Shown here: positions 51,426-62,334 of the stretch, piece after piece | How positions within the stretch are numbered: the stretch's first letter is position 1 | Layout of the letters: every line of letters starts with the position of its first letter | DNA from: Marinicella litoralis | GTDB lineage: Bacteria > Pseudomonadota > Gammaproteobacteria > Xanthomonadales > Marinicellaceae | Length of the DNA: 64,000 nt | Direction of reading: 5' to 3' | NCBI RefSeq assembly: GCF_002591915.1 | Contig: NZ_NIHB01000001.1 | Coordinates: 832,741-896,740, forward strand | Notes under the pieces: generated by a model | Told to the model about the DNA's origin: nothing | The model's database searches: none | What the model saw: the letters and a program-made list of their open reading frames with translations, nothing else | Translations under genes and position numbers: made by a program

Positions 51426-52955
51426 TTGATTTTATTGCATGGTTTGAAGTGGTCACTGTTGTTACTGGTCAATGTGATCGATTTTGTTGATTCATCTCAA
51501 ACTGTTGGAGTGAGTGCGAGTCATGACATCAGTGCCTTAAACCCGACTTATGGCATCGGTCAGGCATTTATCGATATAGACAATGACGATGACATGGATT
51601 TGTTGATGACCAACCAAGAAGATTCAAACTATGTATTTATCAATCAAGGCAGCGGTTCCTTTTTACAATCTGCGGCATTCCCTGAATTAAACCTCAATGC
51701 CGAAATCGCTCGTGGGGTGACGGTTGCTGATTATGATAATGATGGCTGGGATGATATTTTGTATGCCATTGATGGACAAAATCGTTTGTTTAAAAACAAC
51801 ATGGGCACATCATTTGTTGATGTCAGTAATGCCGCAGGTTTGTCCATCACCCGAAACAGTGTCAATGCAGCTTGGGCTGACATCAATGCAGATGGTTTTT
51901 TGGATTTTTATGTGATTAATTATCAAGACCAAAGTGGTCCATTGGCAAAGGATGAATTTTACTTAAATAACGGTGATGGCACCTTCACTGAAATCAGTGA
52001 TGACTTACAACTGGCTGAATTAAGCAAACCAGGTTTGGCGATCACATTCTTTGATTATGACAATGATGGCGATCAGGATATTTATGTGGTGAATGATAAA
52101 TTGGTGGGCAATACACTGTGGGCTAACATCGGACCTGCCACCCAAGGCTGTGGCGTATCTTGGTGTTTTCAGGATGTTTCAGTGCCTGCGGCAGCCAACC
52201 GGGCTGTATATGGAATGGGCATTGCCATTGGTGATTACGATTTGGATGGCGATTATGACATGTATTTTTCCAGTATTGCAGAACAGGTGTTGTTACAAAG
52301 CCAAGTGGCTCAAGGCAGCGATACATTTATTGACCAATCCAATGCGGTGGGATTGAATTTTGATGCTGTGGGCTGGGCCACTTTATTTTTGGACTTGGAC
52401 AATGACGGTTGGTTAGATGCTTACCTGGCTACCGATGGCAACAACCTGCAGAGCTCAGATCGTTTGTATCACAACAATGGTTTGGGTGTTTTTGTCGACA
52501 TCACGACTGGCAGTGGAGTGAGTAATTTAGACAGAACCAGGGGCGCGGCTTCTGGTGATTTCAATCATGATGGTTTGATCGATATCTTGACCGGTAACTG
52601 GGGTGTAGATTTTAAGTTGTATGAGAATCAAAGTACCGGCACAAACAATTGGATTAAATTCAAATTAAACGGTTCCGGTTCGGTTAACCGCAATGCCATT
52701 GGTACTAAGCTTAAACTGTTTCTAGATGACAATCGGGTGTTGATGCAGTCGGTGTACAGTGGCGCCAGTTTTGGTGCAGGCAATGAGCGAACGTTGCATT
52801 TTGGCATTGGCCAAGCCAACATCGAACGAGTCGAAGTGACTTGGCCGAATCAAATATCCCATGCTGTTGATGGGCATCTGATCAATCAAGTCAATCAATT
52901 GACCTACCAAGATGACATTTTCAACAACTCTTTTGAATCATCAAATCAGCGTTGA
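51426..52955 (+). CDS. Secreted FG-GAP/VCBS repeat protein with ASPIC/UnbV C-terminal domain
   Basis: A 509-residue exported protein. The start is a TTG at 51426 behind a GGGAGG ribosome site. Repeated calcium-binding VCBS/FG-GAP units of the form DxDNDGxxD are spread through residues 45-390 (IDIDNDDDMDLLM, ADYDNDGWDDILY, FDYDNDGDQDIY, GDYDLDGDYDMYF, LDLDNDGWLDAYL, FNHDGLIDIL), a seven-bladed propeller. The end has ASPIC/UnbV (NAIGTKLKL, SGASFGAGNERTLHFGIGQ, VEVTWP). The C-terminal DIFNNSFES resembles the DGFE tail of the subtilase at 36.7 kb. It overlaps the convergent MAPEG gene by 15 bases. Confidence 0.88.
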   Translation: MILLHGLKWSLLLLVNVIDFVDSSQTVGVSASHDISALNPTYGIGQAFIDIDNDDDMDLLMTNQEDSNYVFINQGSGSFLQSAAFPELNLNAEIARGVTVADYDNDGWDDILYAIDGQNRLFKNNMGTSFVDVSNAAGLSITRNSVNAAWADINADGFLDFYVINYQDQSGPLAKDEFYLNNGDGTFTEISDDLQLAELSKPGLAITFFDYDNDGDQDIYVVNDKLVGNTLWANIGPATQGCGVSWCFQDVSVPAAANRAVYGMGIAIGDYDLDGDYDMYFSSIAEQVLLQSQVAQGSDTFIDQSNAVGLNFDAVGWATLFLDLDNDGWLDAYLATDGNNLQSSDRLYHNNGLGVFVDITTGSGVSNLDRTRGAASGDFNHDGLIDILTGNWGVDFKLYENQSTGTNNWIKFKLNGSGSVNRNAIGTKLKLFLDDNRVLMQSVYSGASFGAGNERTLHFGIGQANIERVEVTWPNQISHAVDGHLINQVNQLTYQDDIFNNSFESSNQR

Positions 52956-53336
52956 GATGTACTTACCGATATTCAACCCTGCCAGCAGCAAAATAACCAA
53001 CCAAGTAATCAATGTACCGTAAAAGCGACCAAAGGTAGCCCCCTTTCCATTAACCAGACCACTGGGGTGAATCAACCGACCCAAGACCAGGGCAATGCCA
53101 ATGCCATGGAGCAACCAGTGGTTTCCACCATTGAGTTCATAAGCGGCAAACAAAATCATTGCGATGGGAATGTACTCAACCGCATTTTGTTGGGCACGTA
53201 TGTGTCTGATACCCGTTGAATCACCACCATCACCTATATCGACGCGCTTGGTGCGTCGAAAAGACACGACTTGATAACAAAGCCAAATAATAATGAGTGC
53301 CAAGATTGATGCATACAGGCCAGTAATGAATAGCAT
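52941..53336 (-). CDS. MAPEG-family membrane protein
   Basis: A 131-residue protein with four membrane helices (about residues 3-22, 55-70, 75-95, 108-125). The conserved loop GDGGDSTGIRHIRAQQNAVEYIPIA has the R-x-x-N-x-x-E-x-x-P/I signature of MAPEG proteins (glutathione transferase- or leukotriene-synthase-related). The function in bacteria is generally unknown. It abuts the MBL-fold gene with no spacing, hence co-transcribed and perhaps both act on glutathione or lipid peroxides; that link is inference. Confidence 0.85.
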   Translation of the reverse strand: MLFITGLYASILALIIIWLCYQVVSFRRTKRVDIGDGGDSTGIRHIRAQQNAVEYIPIAMILFAAYELNGGNHWLLHGIGIALVLGRLIHPSGLVNGKGATFGRFYGTLITWLVILLLAGLNIGKYISTLI

Positions 53337-54185
53337 TTAAATTTCCTCTTTGAGTATTTTAATGGGATTGACGGCCGAATACCGACCCTCTTTTTGTTCG
53401 ATCTGAGCCACCGAGTAATCGGGATCATGGGTGAAAAACAAGCGAAGTTTTTCATCAACAATGTTCGTGAGGAACTGGCTTTTTTCATCTATCAATTGTT
53501 CTGGAAAACGATCATACCCCATAGAGATAGGTACGTGAACCCATGCAGTTCCTGGAATCAAATCTGATGCAAACACCAAGTCAGCGATTTGTGCATGCAT
53601 CAATCCGGGGGTGTGGCCGTTGGTGTAGCTAAAGATGACTTCTGGACCCAATAATTCATGGAAAGTACCACTGACCAATTGCAGGCGGCCTGATTGAATC
53701 AGCAGTTCATGCAATATTGGAATGAATGAAGCCCGGTCCCTTGGGTGTGGATTAATGGCCCGATCCCAATGATCAGAACCTACCAGGTACTGAGCCTTGG
53801 AGAAAACCAATTGTGGTTCTTGATCAGGATGCCAAGCGGTTAACATGCCGCCAGCATGATCAAAATGTAAGTGGCTCAAAACCACCACATCAATGTCCTC
53901 AGGTTTAAATCCCAAAGCGTCCAATGAGTTTAACAACACATGTCCAGACTCATAAATTCCAAAGCGTTGTTGCAATTTGGGTTCAAAGAAATTGCCGATT
54001 CCGGTTTCAAACAATACATTCTGCCCGTTCAATCCTTCAACCAACATGGCTCGACAAGCCAACTCCATTCGATTCAAATCGTCCACCTCTACCCACCGAG
54101 ACCACAAGGCCTTGGGTGCATTGCCAAACATGGCACCGGCGTCTAATTTTTGGCGGTTGCCCTCTACTGAATAAAGTTTCATCAC
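53337..54185 (-). CDS. MBL-fold metallo-hydrolase
   Basis: A 282-residue cytoplasmic metallo-hydrolase with the HLHFDHAGG zinc motif (HxHxDH) at about residues 105-113, then a downstream ligand in NGHTPGLMHAQI and D in FASDLIPG, and H in SHLHF. The family includes quorum-quenching lactonases and other hydrolases; nothing here fixes the substrate. The ATG at 54185 is accepted (MMKLYSVEGNRQKLDAGAMFG). It is directly upstream of the MAPEG gene. Confidence 0.85.
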   Translation of the reverse strand: MMKLYSVEGNRQKLDAGAMFGNAPKALWSRWVEVDDLNRMELACRAMLVEGLNGQNVLFETGIGNFFEPKLQQRFGIYESGHVLLNSLDALGFKPEDIDVVVLSHLHFDHAGGMLTAWHPDQEPQLVFSKAQYLVGSDHWDRAINPHPRDRASFIPILHELLIQSGRLQLVSGTFHELLGPEVIFSYTNGHTPGLMHAQIADLVFASDLIPGTAWVHVPISMGYDRFPEQLIDEKSQFLTNIVDEKLRLFFTHDPDYSVAQIEQKEGRYSAVNPIKILKEEI

Positions 54186-54330
54186 ATGATTTTAACCGAA
54201 ATCAAGTCGGTAATTAACTGTTGATTGAATAATCTTGTGGCAGCAGACTTATTCAGCTTGATCAGCATTGCTATTAGTGTATTAAGCTCAATGTGACAAG
54301 CGCCAAACCTTTATACTGCCTGCCTTCGCC

Positions 54331-57331
<3,001 letters not shown>

Positions 57332-57414
57332 GGGTGTATATAACTTTTCTGACTAAGCCTTGTATTTGTTAGAATATGCGCCATATTTTAACGGAATTTC
57401 TAAACAATAAACTC

Positions 57415-58566
57415 ATGATTAAGTTTTTTAAAAGAAAAAACCAAAAACAAAAGGATCAAAAGCCAATTGATCAACAACCTGCTCAGGAGCAATCTGTCGA
57501 TCCGTCGGTAGTGGATTCAGTTCAATCCAATGCAACACCAACTGTTGAAACACCCAATGAACCTGCCACTCAGGTCGAGCGTTCAATCGAACCTGCGGTT
57601 GAAAAGCCAGATGTGGTGAACACAGTCGTGCCTCCAGAGCTGTTGGCCCAAGGCGTAGAACCGCATCAACTCAATCAGCAATTGGCCAAAACCAATGACA
57701 ATTTTGGTAAAAAGATGAAGCAAATTTTTTCCTTAAAGAAAAAAATTGATGAGGATTTGTTTGAAGAGTTGGAAACCATGTTGTTAATGGCTGATGTTGG
57801 TGCAGCGGCAACCATGGAGGTGTTGGAAAATGTACGTAAATCATTGAAGCGAAGTCATTTGTCAGATACCGATGCCGTATTCGATGCCTTAAAAGATCAA
57901 TTGACTGAATTAGCCCAGGTGGTTGAAAAGCCATTGATCATTGATGACAGCAAACAACCTTTTGTGATTTTGGTGGTTGGTGTCAATGGCGTGGGTAAAA
58001 CCACCACCATTGCTAAATTAGCCAGAAAGTACAAAGGCATGGGTAAAAAAGTCATGTTGGCTGCCGGCGATACTTTCCGCGCAGCGGCCGTTGAACAACT
58101 GAAAACGTGGGGCGAACGTGAAGACATTCCAGTGATGGCGCAAAACACCGGCGCAGATTCCGCTTCGGTCATCTTTGATGCCATGGCTTCGGCCAAAGCC
58201 CGCGGTATCGATGTTTTGATTGCTGACACGGCAGGCCGACTGCACACCCAAGCTAATTTGATGCAAGAACTTGAAAAAATCTCTAGGGTGATGCGAAAAA
58301 ATGATGCAACAGCCCCACATGAAACCCTGATAGTGATTGATGGAGGCACCGGTCAAAATGCCATATCTCAAGTGCGTGAATTCAACAAAGCCAATTTGTT
58401 ATCTGGCGTAGTGATTACCAAGTTGGATGGCACCCCCAAAGGCGGCGTTTTGTTTAATTTGGCAGCAGAATTTGGTATTCCAGTCAGGTTCATTGGCGTG
58501 GGTGAAAAATCTTCAGATTTAAAACCCTTCATTGCCAAAGATTTTGTCCAAGCCATCATCAATTGA
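57415..58566 (+). CDS. ftsY: Signal recognition particle receptor FtsY
   Basis: Membrane-docking GTPase for co-translational targeting of membrane proteins, 383 residues from ATG 57415 (the reading from 57376 adds 13 unlikely residues). The A domain (to about residue 90) is variable and acidic; then the N domain and the G domain: GVNGVGKTTTIAKLA, DTFRAAAVEQL, DTAGRLHTQ, TKLDGTPKGG and GEKSSDLKPF. It is divergent from rsmD as in many gammaproteobacteria, and ftsE/ftsX are not present next to it. Confidence 0.97.
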   Translation: MIKFFKRKNQKQKDQKPIDQQPAQEQSVDPSVVDSVQSNATPTVETPNEPATQVERSIEPAVEKPDVVNTVVPPELLAQGVEPHQLNQQLAKTNDNFGKKMKQIFSLKKKIDEDLFEELETMLLMADVGAAATMEVLENVRKSLKRSHLSDTDAVFDALKDQLTELAQVVEKPLIIDDSKQPFVILVVGVNGVGKTTTIAKLARKYKGMGKKVMLAAGDTFRAAAVEQLKTWGEREDIPVMAQNTGADSASVIFDAMASAKARGIDVLIADTAGRLHTQANLMQELEKISRVMRKNDATAPHETLIVIDGGTGQNAISQVREFNKANLLSGVVITKLDGTPKGGVLFNLAAEFGIPVRFIGVGEKSSDLKPFIAKDFVQAIIN

Positions 58567-58576
58567 TTGAATCGAA

Positions 58577-59596
58577 TTGAAATTCAGTACAAAAGTTGTT
58601 AACTGGTACCAAGCGCATGGCAGAAAGAACTTGCCTTGGCAAAGTCAAGACCACAGCAAAGTCAGTCCATACCATGTTTGGTTGTCTGAAATCATGCTCC
58701 AACAAACCCAAGTGATCAAAGTGATGACGTACTTTGATCGTTTCATTGAAGCCTTGCCGACTTTGGAAAAGTTGGCCAATGCCGATGAGCAAGCAGTGTT
58801 GTCATTGTGGTCTGGTTTGGGGTACTACAACCGAGCCAAAAACCTTCACAAAACCGCCATAATCTGCCAACAAGAACACCAGGGTAAGCTACCCAATGAT
58901 TTAAGCCAGTTAATGGCTTTGCCGGGTATTGGCAGGTCAACCGCAGCAGCAATCATGTCGCTGGCTTTTGACCAAGCAGAGCCGATCATGGATGGCAATG
59001 TGAAGCGGGTTTTTGCCCGTCACTTTTTGGTGTCAGGTGAGCCAAACAAAAGCAGTACGATGCAGCAGTTGTGGCAGTTGGCTGAGAAACACCGTGAAAC
59101 CAGAGAACCGGCAGCCTACACCCAAGGTTTAATGGATTTAGGGGCTAAAATTTGTATCAAACACCAACCCAAGTGTCAACAATGTCCAGTGATGCAGTCC
59201 TGCCAAGCCAGAGATCAAGGTGTGATTGAACTGTATCCAGAAAAAAAACGCAAAGTGATTCAACAAGAAGTGAATTTGTTTTGCTTGTTATCAGTAAGGA
59301 ACAATCAAGTGGCTTTGCTGCCCCGCAAGTCAGCAGGTATATGGCCTAATTTGTGGTTTTTACCCACTTTTGATTCAGTGGATTCATTAAATGCAATCCA
59401 TGCCGGTGCAGAAGCTCAATTCAGCTTGACCCATAAACTCACACATCGTATATTGCACCTACATATTTACCGAGCCTCAGGGCCTATTCAGTCAACAGAT
59501 TTGGCATGGGTTGAACGCGATTTATTAAGCGAAAGACCTCACCCCAAAGCATTAACCCATATATTAGATCAATATGACAACCATCAACTGCATTAA
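58577..59596 (+). CDS. mutY: Adenine DNA glycosylase MutY
   Basis: Removes adenine opposite 8-oxoguanine, 339 residues. The helix-hairpin-helix/GPD region is LPGIGRSTAAAIMSLAFDQAEPIMDGNVKRV, with the catalytic aspartate in PIMDGNVKR. The [4Fe-4S] ligands follow the MutY spacing C-x6-C-x2-C-x5-C (CIKHQPKCQQCPVMQSC). The C-terminal Nudix-like domain that reads the 8-oxoguanine is present. It overlaps yggX by 23 bases, the usual mutY-yggX pair. Confidence 0.96.
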   Translation: MKFSTKVVNWYQAHGRKNLPWQSQDHSKVSPYHVWLSEIMLQQTQVIKVMTYFDRFIEALPTLEKLANADEQAVLSLWSGLGYYNRAKNLHKTAIICQQEHQGKLPNDLSQLMALPGIGRSTAAAIMSLAFDQAEPIMDGNVKRVFARHFLVSGEPNKSSTMQQLWQLAEKHRETREPAAYTQGLMDLGAKICIKHQPKCQQCPVMQSCQARDQGVIELYPEKKRKVIQQEVNLFCLLSVRNNQVALLPRKSAGIWPNLWFLPTFDSVDSLNAIHAGAEAQFSLTHKLTHRILHLHIYRASGPIQSTDLAWVERDLLSERPHPKALTHILDQYDNHQLH

Positions 59597-59846
59597 ATAT
59601 GGCGCCGACCAGGAAGCCATCCCATACACACCTTATCCGGGTGAGTTGGGTCAAAAAATCCATCAAAACGTCAGTTTAAAATTATGGCAAGAATGGCTGG
59701 CACAACAAACCATGATCATCAATGAAAATCATTTTTCACCGATCGATCCAGATCATCGAAAAATCATTGAACAAAAAATGATTGATTTTTTGTTTGAAGG
59801 CAAAGATGTGAAACCACAAGGTTATGCGCCAGATGAAGACAATTGA
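59574..59846 (+). CDS. yggX: Fe(II)-trafficking / oxidative damage protection protein YggX
   Basis: A 90-residue protein protecting Fe-S enzymes. The opening MTTINCIKYGADQEAIPYTPYPGELGQKI has the family cysteine (C6), and WQEWLAQQTMIINENHFSP is typical. It overlaps mutY, which uses an Fe-S cluster, in agreement with the shared pathway. It is followed by tRNA-Phe. Confidence 0.95.
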   Translation: MTTINCIKYGADQEAIPYTPYPGELGQKIHQNVSLKLWQEWLAQQTMIINENHFSPIDPDHRKIIEQKMIDFLFEGKDVKPQGYAPDEDN

Positions 59847-59881
59847 TAACAGATAAATTCATGAAACTTTGAATTAAAGGT

Positions 59882-59910
59882 TTGACAGCACCCAAGCGCA
59901 TAATTATAAT
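59882..59910 (+). promoter_or_regulatory. Consensus sigma-70 promoter of tRNA-Phe
   Basis: TTGACA (59882-59887), a 17-base spacer and TATAAT (59905-59910): exact consensus on both hexamers. A small hairpin TGAGAC/GTCTCA (59923-59939) lies in the transcribed leader before the tRNA. Confidence 0.85.
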
Positions 59911-59948
59911 TCGCCTTCCTTATGAGACGACCTGTCTCAACATGGTGT

Positions 59949-60024
59949 GCCCGGTTAGCTCAGTCGGTAGAGCAGGGGATTGAAAATCCCCGTGTCCGTG
60001 GTTCGATTCCGCGACCGGGCACCA
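59949..60024 (+). tRNA. tRNA-Phe (GAA)
   Basis: A 76-base tRNA with the 7-bp acceptor GCCCGGT/ACCGGGC and encoded CCA. The anticodon stem GGGGA/TCCCC closes the loop TTGAAAA, so the anticodon is GAA (phenylalanine). The T loop GTTCGATTCC is standard. It is the integration site of the element that starts beside it; the gene stays intact because the element carries or preserves the 3' end. Confidence 0.97.
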
Positions 60025-60094
60025 TTTTTTATCTAGTAAAATCATCAACTTACCAACAATCCATCAATCACTGGCCTAACAATATTCTTGCGCC

Positions 60095-60228
60095 GGGGAC
60101 ATTTTGGGGACAGTTCGGTTTAACAAATCACAACAACGCCCCCATTTGATTCAAAGAAAGCCACACGTTAAGAGTTGGTCATGGAAAAAATACCCACTAT
60201 TCGCACTAGATTGTCCCCTGAGTGTCCC
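60095..60228. repeat. Symmetric GGGGACA/TGTCCCC repeat pairs between tRNA-Phe and the integrase
   Basis: GGGGACA at 60095-60101 and 60106-60112 (11-bp period), then in inverted orientation TGTCCCC at 60212-60218 and TGTCCCA at 60223-60229 (also 11-bp period), 99 bases apart. The region of 319 bases between tRNA and integrase contains no gene. The layout suggests arm-type integrase or excisionase binding sites. Confidence 0.6.
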
Positions 60229-60343
60229 ATAGGGTGCGTTGACCCTTTGTTTACCAGTTAAGCATGGGGATTCTTAATCCCTTATTGCCATTTTTTATTG
60301 ATTGCTGTAGACTGTTATTCATTATTAAATTATGTGAGTAATC

Positions 60344-61393
60344 ATGGCTTCCATTATAAAAAGAGGTGACTCTTACCAGGTCAAAATACGTATCAAAGGC
60401 CACCCGGCAGAATCAACTTCATTCAGTAGGAAAACAGATGCAACCAACTACGCCAAGCAAAGAGAGACGGAAATAAGACAAGGCAAGCATTTAAAGGAAG
60501 CAGTTTCCAAGCGTTACACGTTCGCTCAAATGATTGATAGGTATCTTAAGGTTGGGTTTACAGATAAGCCGAAAAGTTTTAACAAGCAAAGGAATCAACT
60601 GGAGCGGTGGAAAGCTGAATTGGGGCAATATAGTTTGTTTGATGTTACAGCAACAAGAATCACAGAAGTTAAAGAGCGATTGTTGAATGAACCATTAAAG
60701 AATGGGAAAAAGCGTGCACCGGCGACAGTGGTTCGATATATGGCTGCATTATCACCCGTTTATAGAATGGCGGTCAATGAATGGGAATGGTTAGAAAAAT
60801 CACCGCTTGATAAAGTTAAGCGACCAAAAGAATCCAATGGTGTTGTTAGGTTTCTATCTACTGATGAACGTCACCGGCTTTTGGATAAAGCTAAAAGCCA
60901 TCCACACCCAAACATGTATGTACTTATTGTATTGGCTATTTCGACAGGGATGAGGCAAGGTGAAATTCTAGGGCTTAAACGTGAAGACTTATTTTTAAGT
61001 GATGGTTATGCGTTGTTGCATGAGACTAAGAACAATGAATCAAGAAGGGTTCCAATCACAGGGTTCGCATTGGATGTATTGAAAAACTTTTGCAAGGTTG
61101 TAAGAATGGACACGCCATATATCTTTGCAGATAAGACTACCAGTAAACCGGTGTTTAATTACCGTGCTTGGGAAGATGTGTTGAAGTTAGCAGAAGTAGA
61201 AAATTTCAGATTCCACGACCTAAGACATACATGCGCCTCATACCTTGCCATGAATGGCGCATCATTGGCAGAAATAGCCGAGGTGTTGGGTCATAAAACA
61301 TTGAATATGGTTAAGCGGTATGCTCACTTGTCAGACAGTCATACAAGCAGTGTTGTGGCCTCAATGAATGATAAAATTTTTGCCGGAAATTAA
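60344..61393 (+). CDS. int: Tyrosine-recombinase integrase
   Basis: A 349-residue phage-type integrase. It has an N-terminal AP2-like arm-binding domain (SFSRKTDATNYAKQRETEIRQG), a SAM-like core-binding domain (about residues 58-155), and a catalytic domain with R204 (ISTGMRQGEIL), likely K229, H291 and R294 (HDLRHTCASY), H317 (LGHKT) and the nucleophile Y326 (MVKRYAHLS). All catalytic residues are intact, so the element may be able to excise. Its gene starts 319 bases beyond tRNA-Phe, facing away from it. Confidence 0.95.
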   Translation: MASIIKRGDSYQVKIRIKGHPAESTSFSRKTDATNYAKQRETEIRQGKHLKEAVSKRYTFAQMIDRYLKVGFTDKPKSFNKQRNQLERWKAELGQYSLFDVTATRITEVKERLLNEPLKNGKKRAPATVVRYMAALSPVYRMAVNEWEWLEKSPLDKVKRPKESNGVVRFLSTDERHRLLDKAKSHPHPNMYVLIVLAISTGMRQGEILGLKREDLFLSDGYALLHETKNNESRRVPITGFALDVLKNFCKVVRMDTPYIFADKTTSKPVFNYRAWEDVLKLAEVENFRFHDLRHTCASYLAMNGASLAEIAEVLGHKTLNMVKRYAHLSDSHTSSVVASMNDKIFAGN

Positions 61394-61781
61394 TAGCAGT
61401 TTTTTTTTGGGTAAGAATTTTAAAAAAAATAGGAAAAATTTTAAAAACTGCGTGCCAAACAAAAGTATAATCTTTGGTGTTGTGTTGATTTATCAAGAAT
61501 TATATAACACTGCTAGCCTTTTCCCCGCTAAGTTAGAGGCTAGCAGTTACATATATCTTGTTTAGAGATAGGCGCACTTTAAACCGAAGCTTAAAGAACA
61601 CTGTTTGTATATTACGGAAGTCATATCATAATTGCAACATTCTTAAGAATTAGTTTTTAGCCCCGCCTCTGACCACAACATTTGTTGCAAGCAAAAAAAT
61701 GCTTGTGTTTATAAATGTGACTGACAGATTGGTTGTTCAAAATATCCACACCGATGCTGTCAGCAAATCGGAAAAAATAAT
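61394..61781. other. 388-base AT-rich regulatory gap between integrase and the next gene
   Basis: No gene can be supported here. It begins with an A/T-rich run and contains an 11-bp perfect inverted repeat (61509-61547), a CAAGCA-A6-TGCTTG hairpin (61688-61705) and an imperfect inverted pair CTGACAG/CTGTCAG (61721-61763) right before the next start codon. These could be operator, excisionase or origin sites. Confidence 0.5.
61509..61547. repeat. 11-bp perfect inverted repeat in the element
   Basis: ACTGCTAGCCT (61509-61519) is complementary to AGGCTAGCAGT (61537-61547), separated by 17 bases. There is no T run, so a protein-binding palindrome is as likely as a terminator of the integrase transcript. 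Confidence 0.55.
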
Positions 61782-61979
61782 ATGAATTTATTATCTGTAA
61801 ATAAGTTTATTGAAGCAAACCCCTCGTTCACAGTCGGTGGAATGAGAAACCTAATCTTTCATGCTGATTCAAACGGCTTAAATGACCACAATGCGATTGT
61901 TAGAATCGGTCGCAAGGTGATGATTGATGTTGAAAAGTTCTATCTTTGGATTAAAGCCCAAAATTCTATAGAGGTTTAA
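61782..61979 (+). CDS. Small helix-turn-helix DNA-binding protein of the element (excisionase-like)
   Basis: A 65-residue protein, MNLLSVNKFIEANPSFTVGG, followed by NLIFHADSNGLNDHNAIVRIGRKVMIDVEKFYLWI. This is the form found in proteobacterial islands just before a RepA-like ATPase: a helix-turn-helix (about residues 5-30) and a beta wing ending in DVEKFYLWI. It likely acts as excisionase or as control-region binding protein. It is one base ahead of the next gene. Confidence 0.7.
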   Translation: MNLLSVNKFIEANPSFTVGGMRNLIFHADSNGLNDHNAIVRIGRKVMIDVEKFYLWIKAQNSIEV

Positions 61980-61980
61980 C

Positions 61981-62334
61981 ATGACCAAAGCATTCAGAAA
62001 GCACGGCAATATTTGTCGTGAGGCTACACCTACGCCTAAAGAAAGTGGGAATGTTGATGTCAACGGTGCAACACAAACGAGAATTAAGATGATTGATGAA
62101 GGAACAGATGTAGAGCCAATATTTATTAAGTCATTATCCTTTGGGTACAGCCTTATAAAGCGTGACGGTGATGAGCCAGTTTATGAAATTTGGCTAGGTT
62201 CAAATTCAATGAGAGACTTTGTTCACAGGTTTGATAGCTATGATGACACGGTGAAATACATGGTGACTAATAGCCATTGTCTTGATTACAACGATGCTGT
62301 CAGATTATTGAATAAAGGAGTCCAACATGCCTGA
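61981..62334 (+). CDS. Hypothetical protein of the element
   Basis: A 117-residue soluble protein I do not recognise. The N-terminal 30 residues look disordered; the rest (from IKMIDEGTDVEPIFIKSLSFGYSLIK) seems to be one alpha/beta domain. It starts 1 base after the small DNA-binding gene and overlaps the ATPase gene by 8 bases, so it is part of the same transcript and probably helps replication or its control. That role is inferred only from location. Confidence 0.65.
   Translation: MTKAFRKHGNICREATPTPKESGNVDVNGATQTRIKMIDEGTDVEPIFIKSLSFGYSLIKRDGDEPVYEIWLGSNSMRDFVHRFDSYDDTVKYMVTNSHCLDYNDAVRLLNKGVQHA

Noticed and set aside
57897..58349. 150-codon minus-strand frame inside ftsY
   Set aside because: Antisense shadow of the conserved ftsY G domain.
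59922..60149. 75-codon frame covering tRNA-Phe
   Set aside because: Reading through the tRNA; chance frame.
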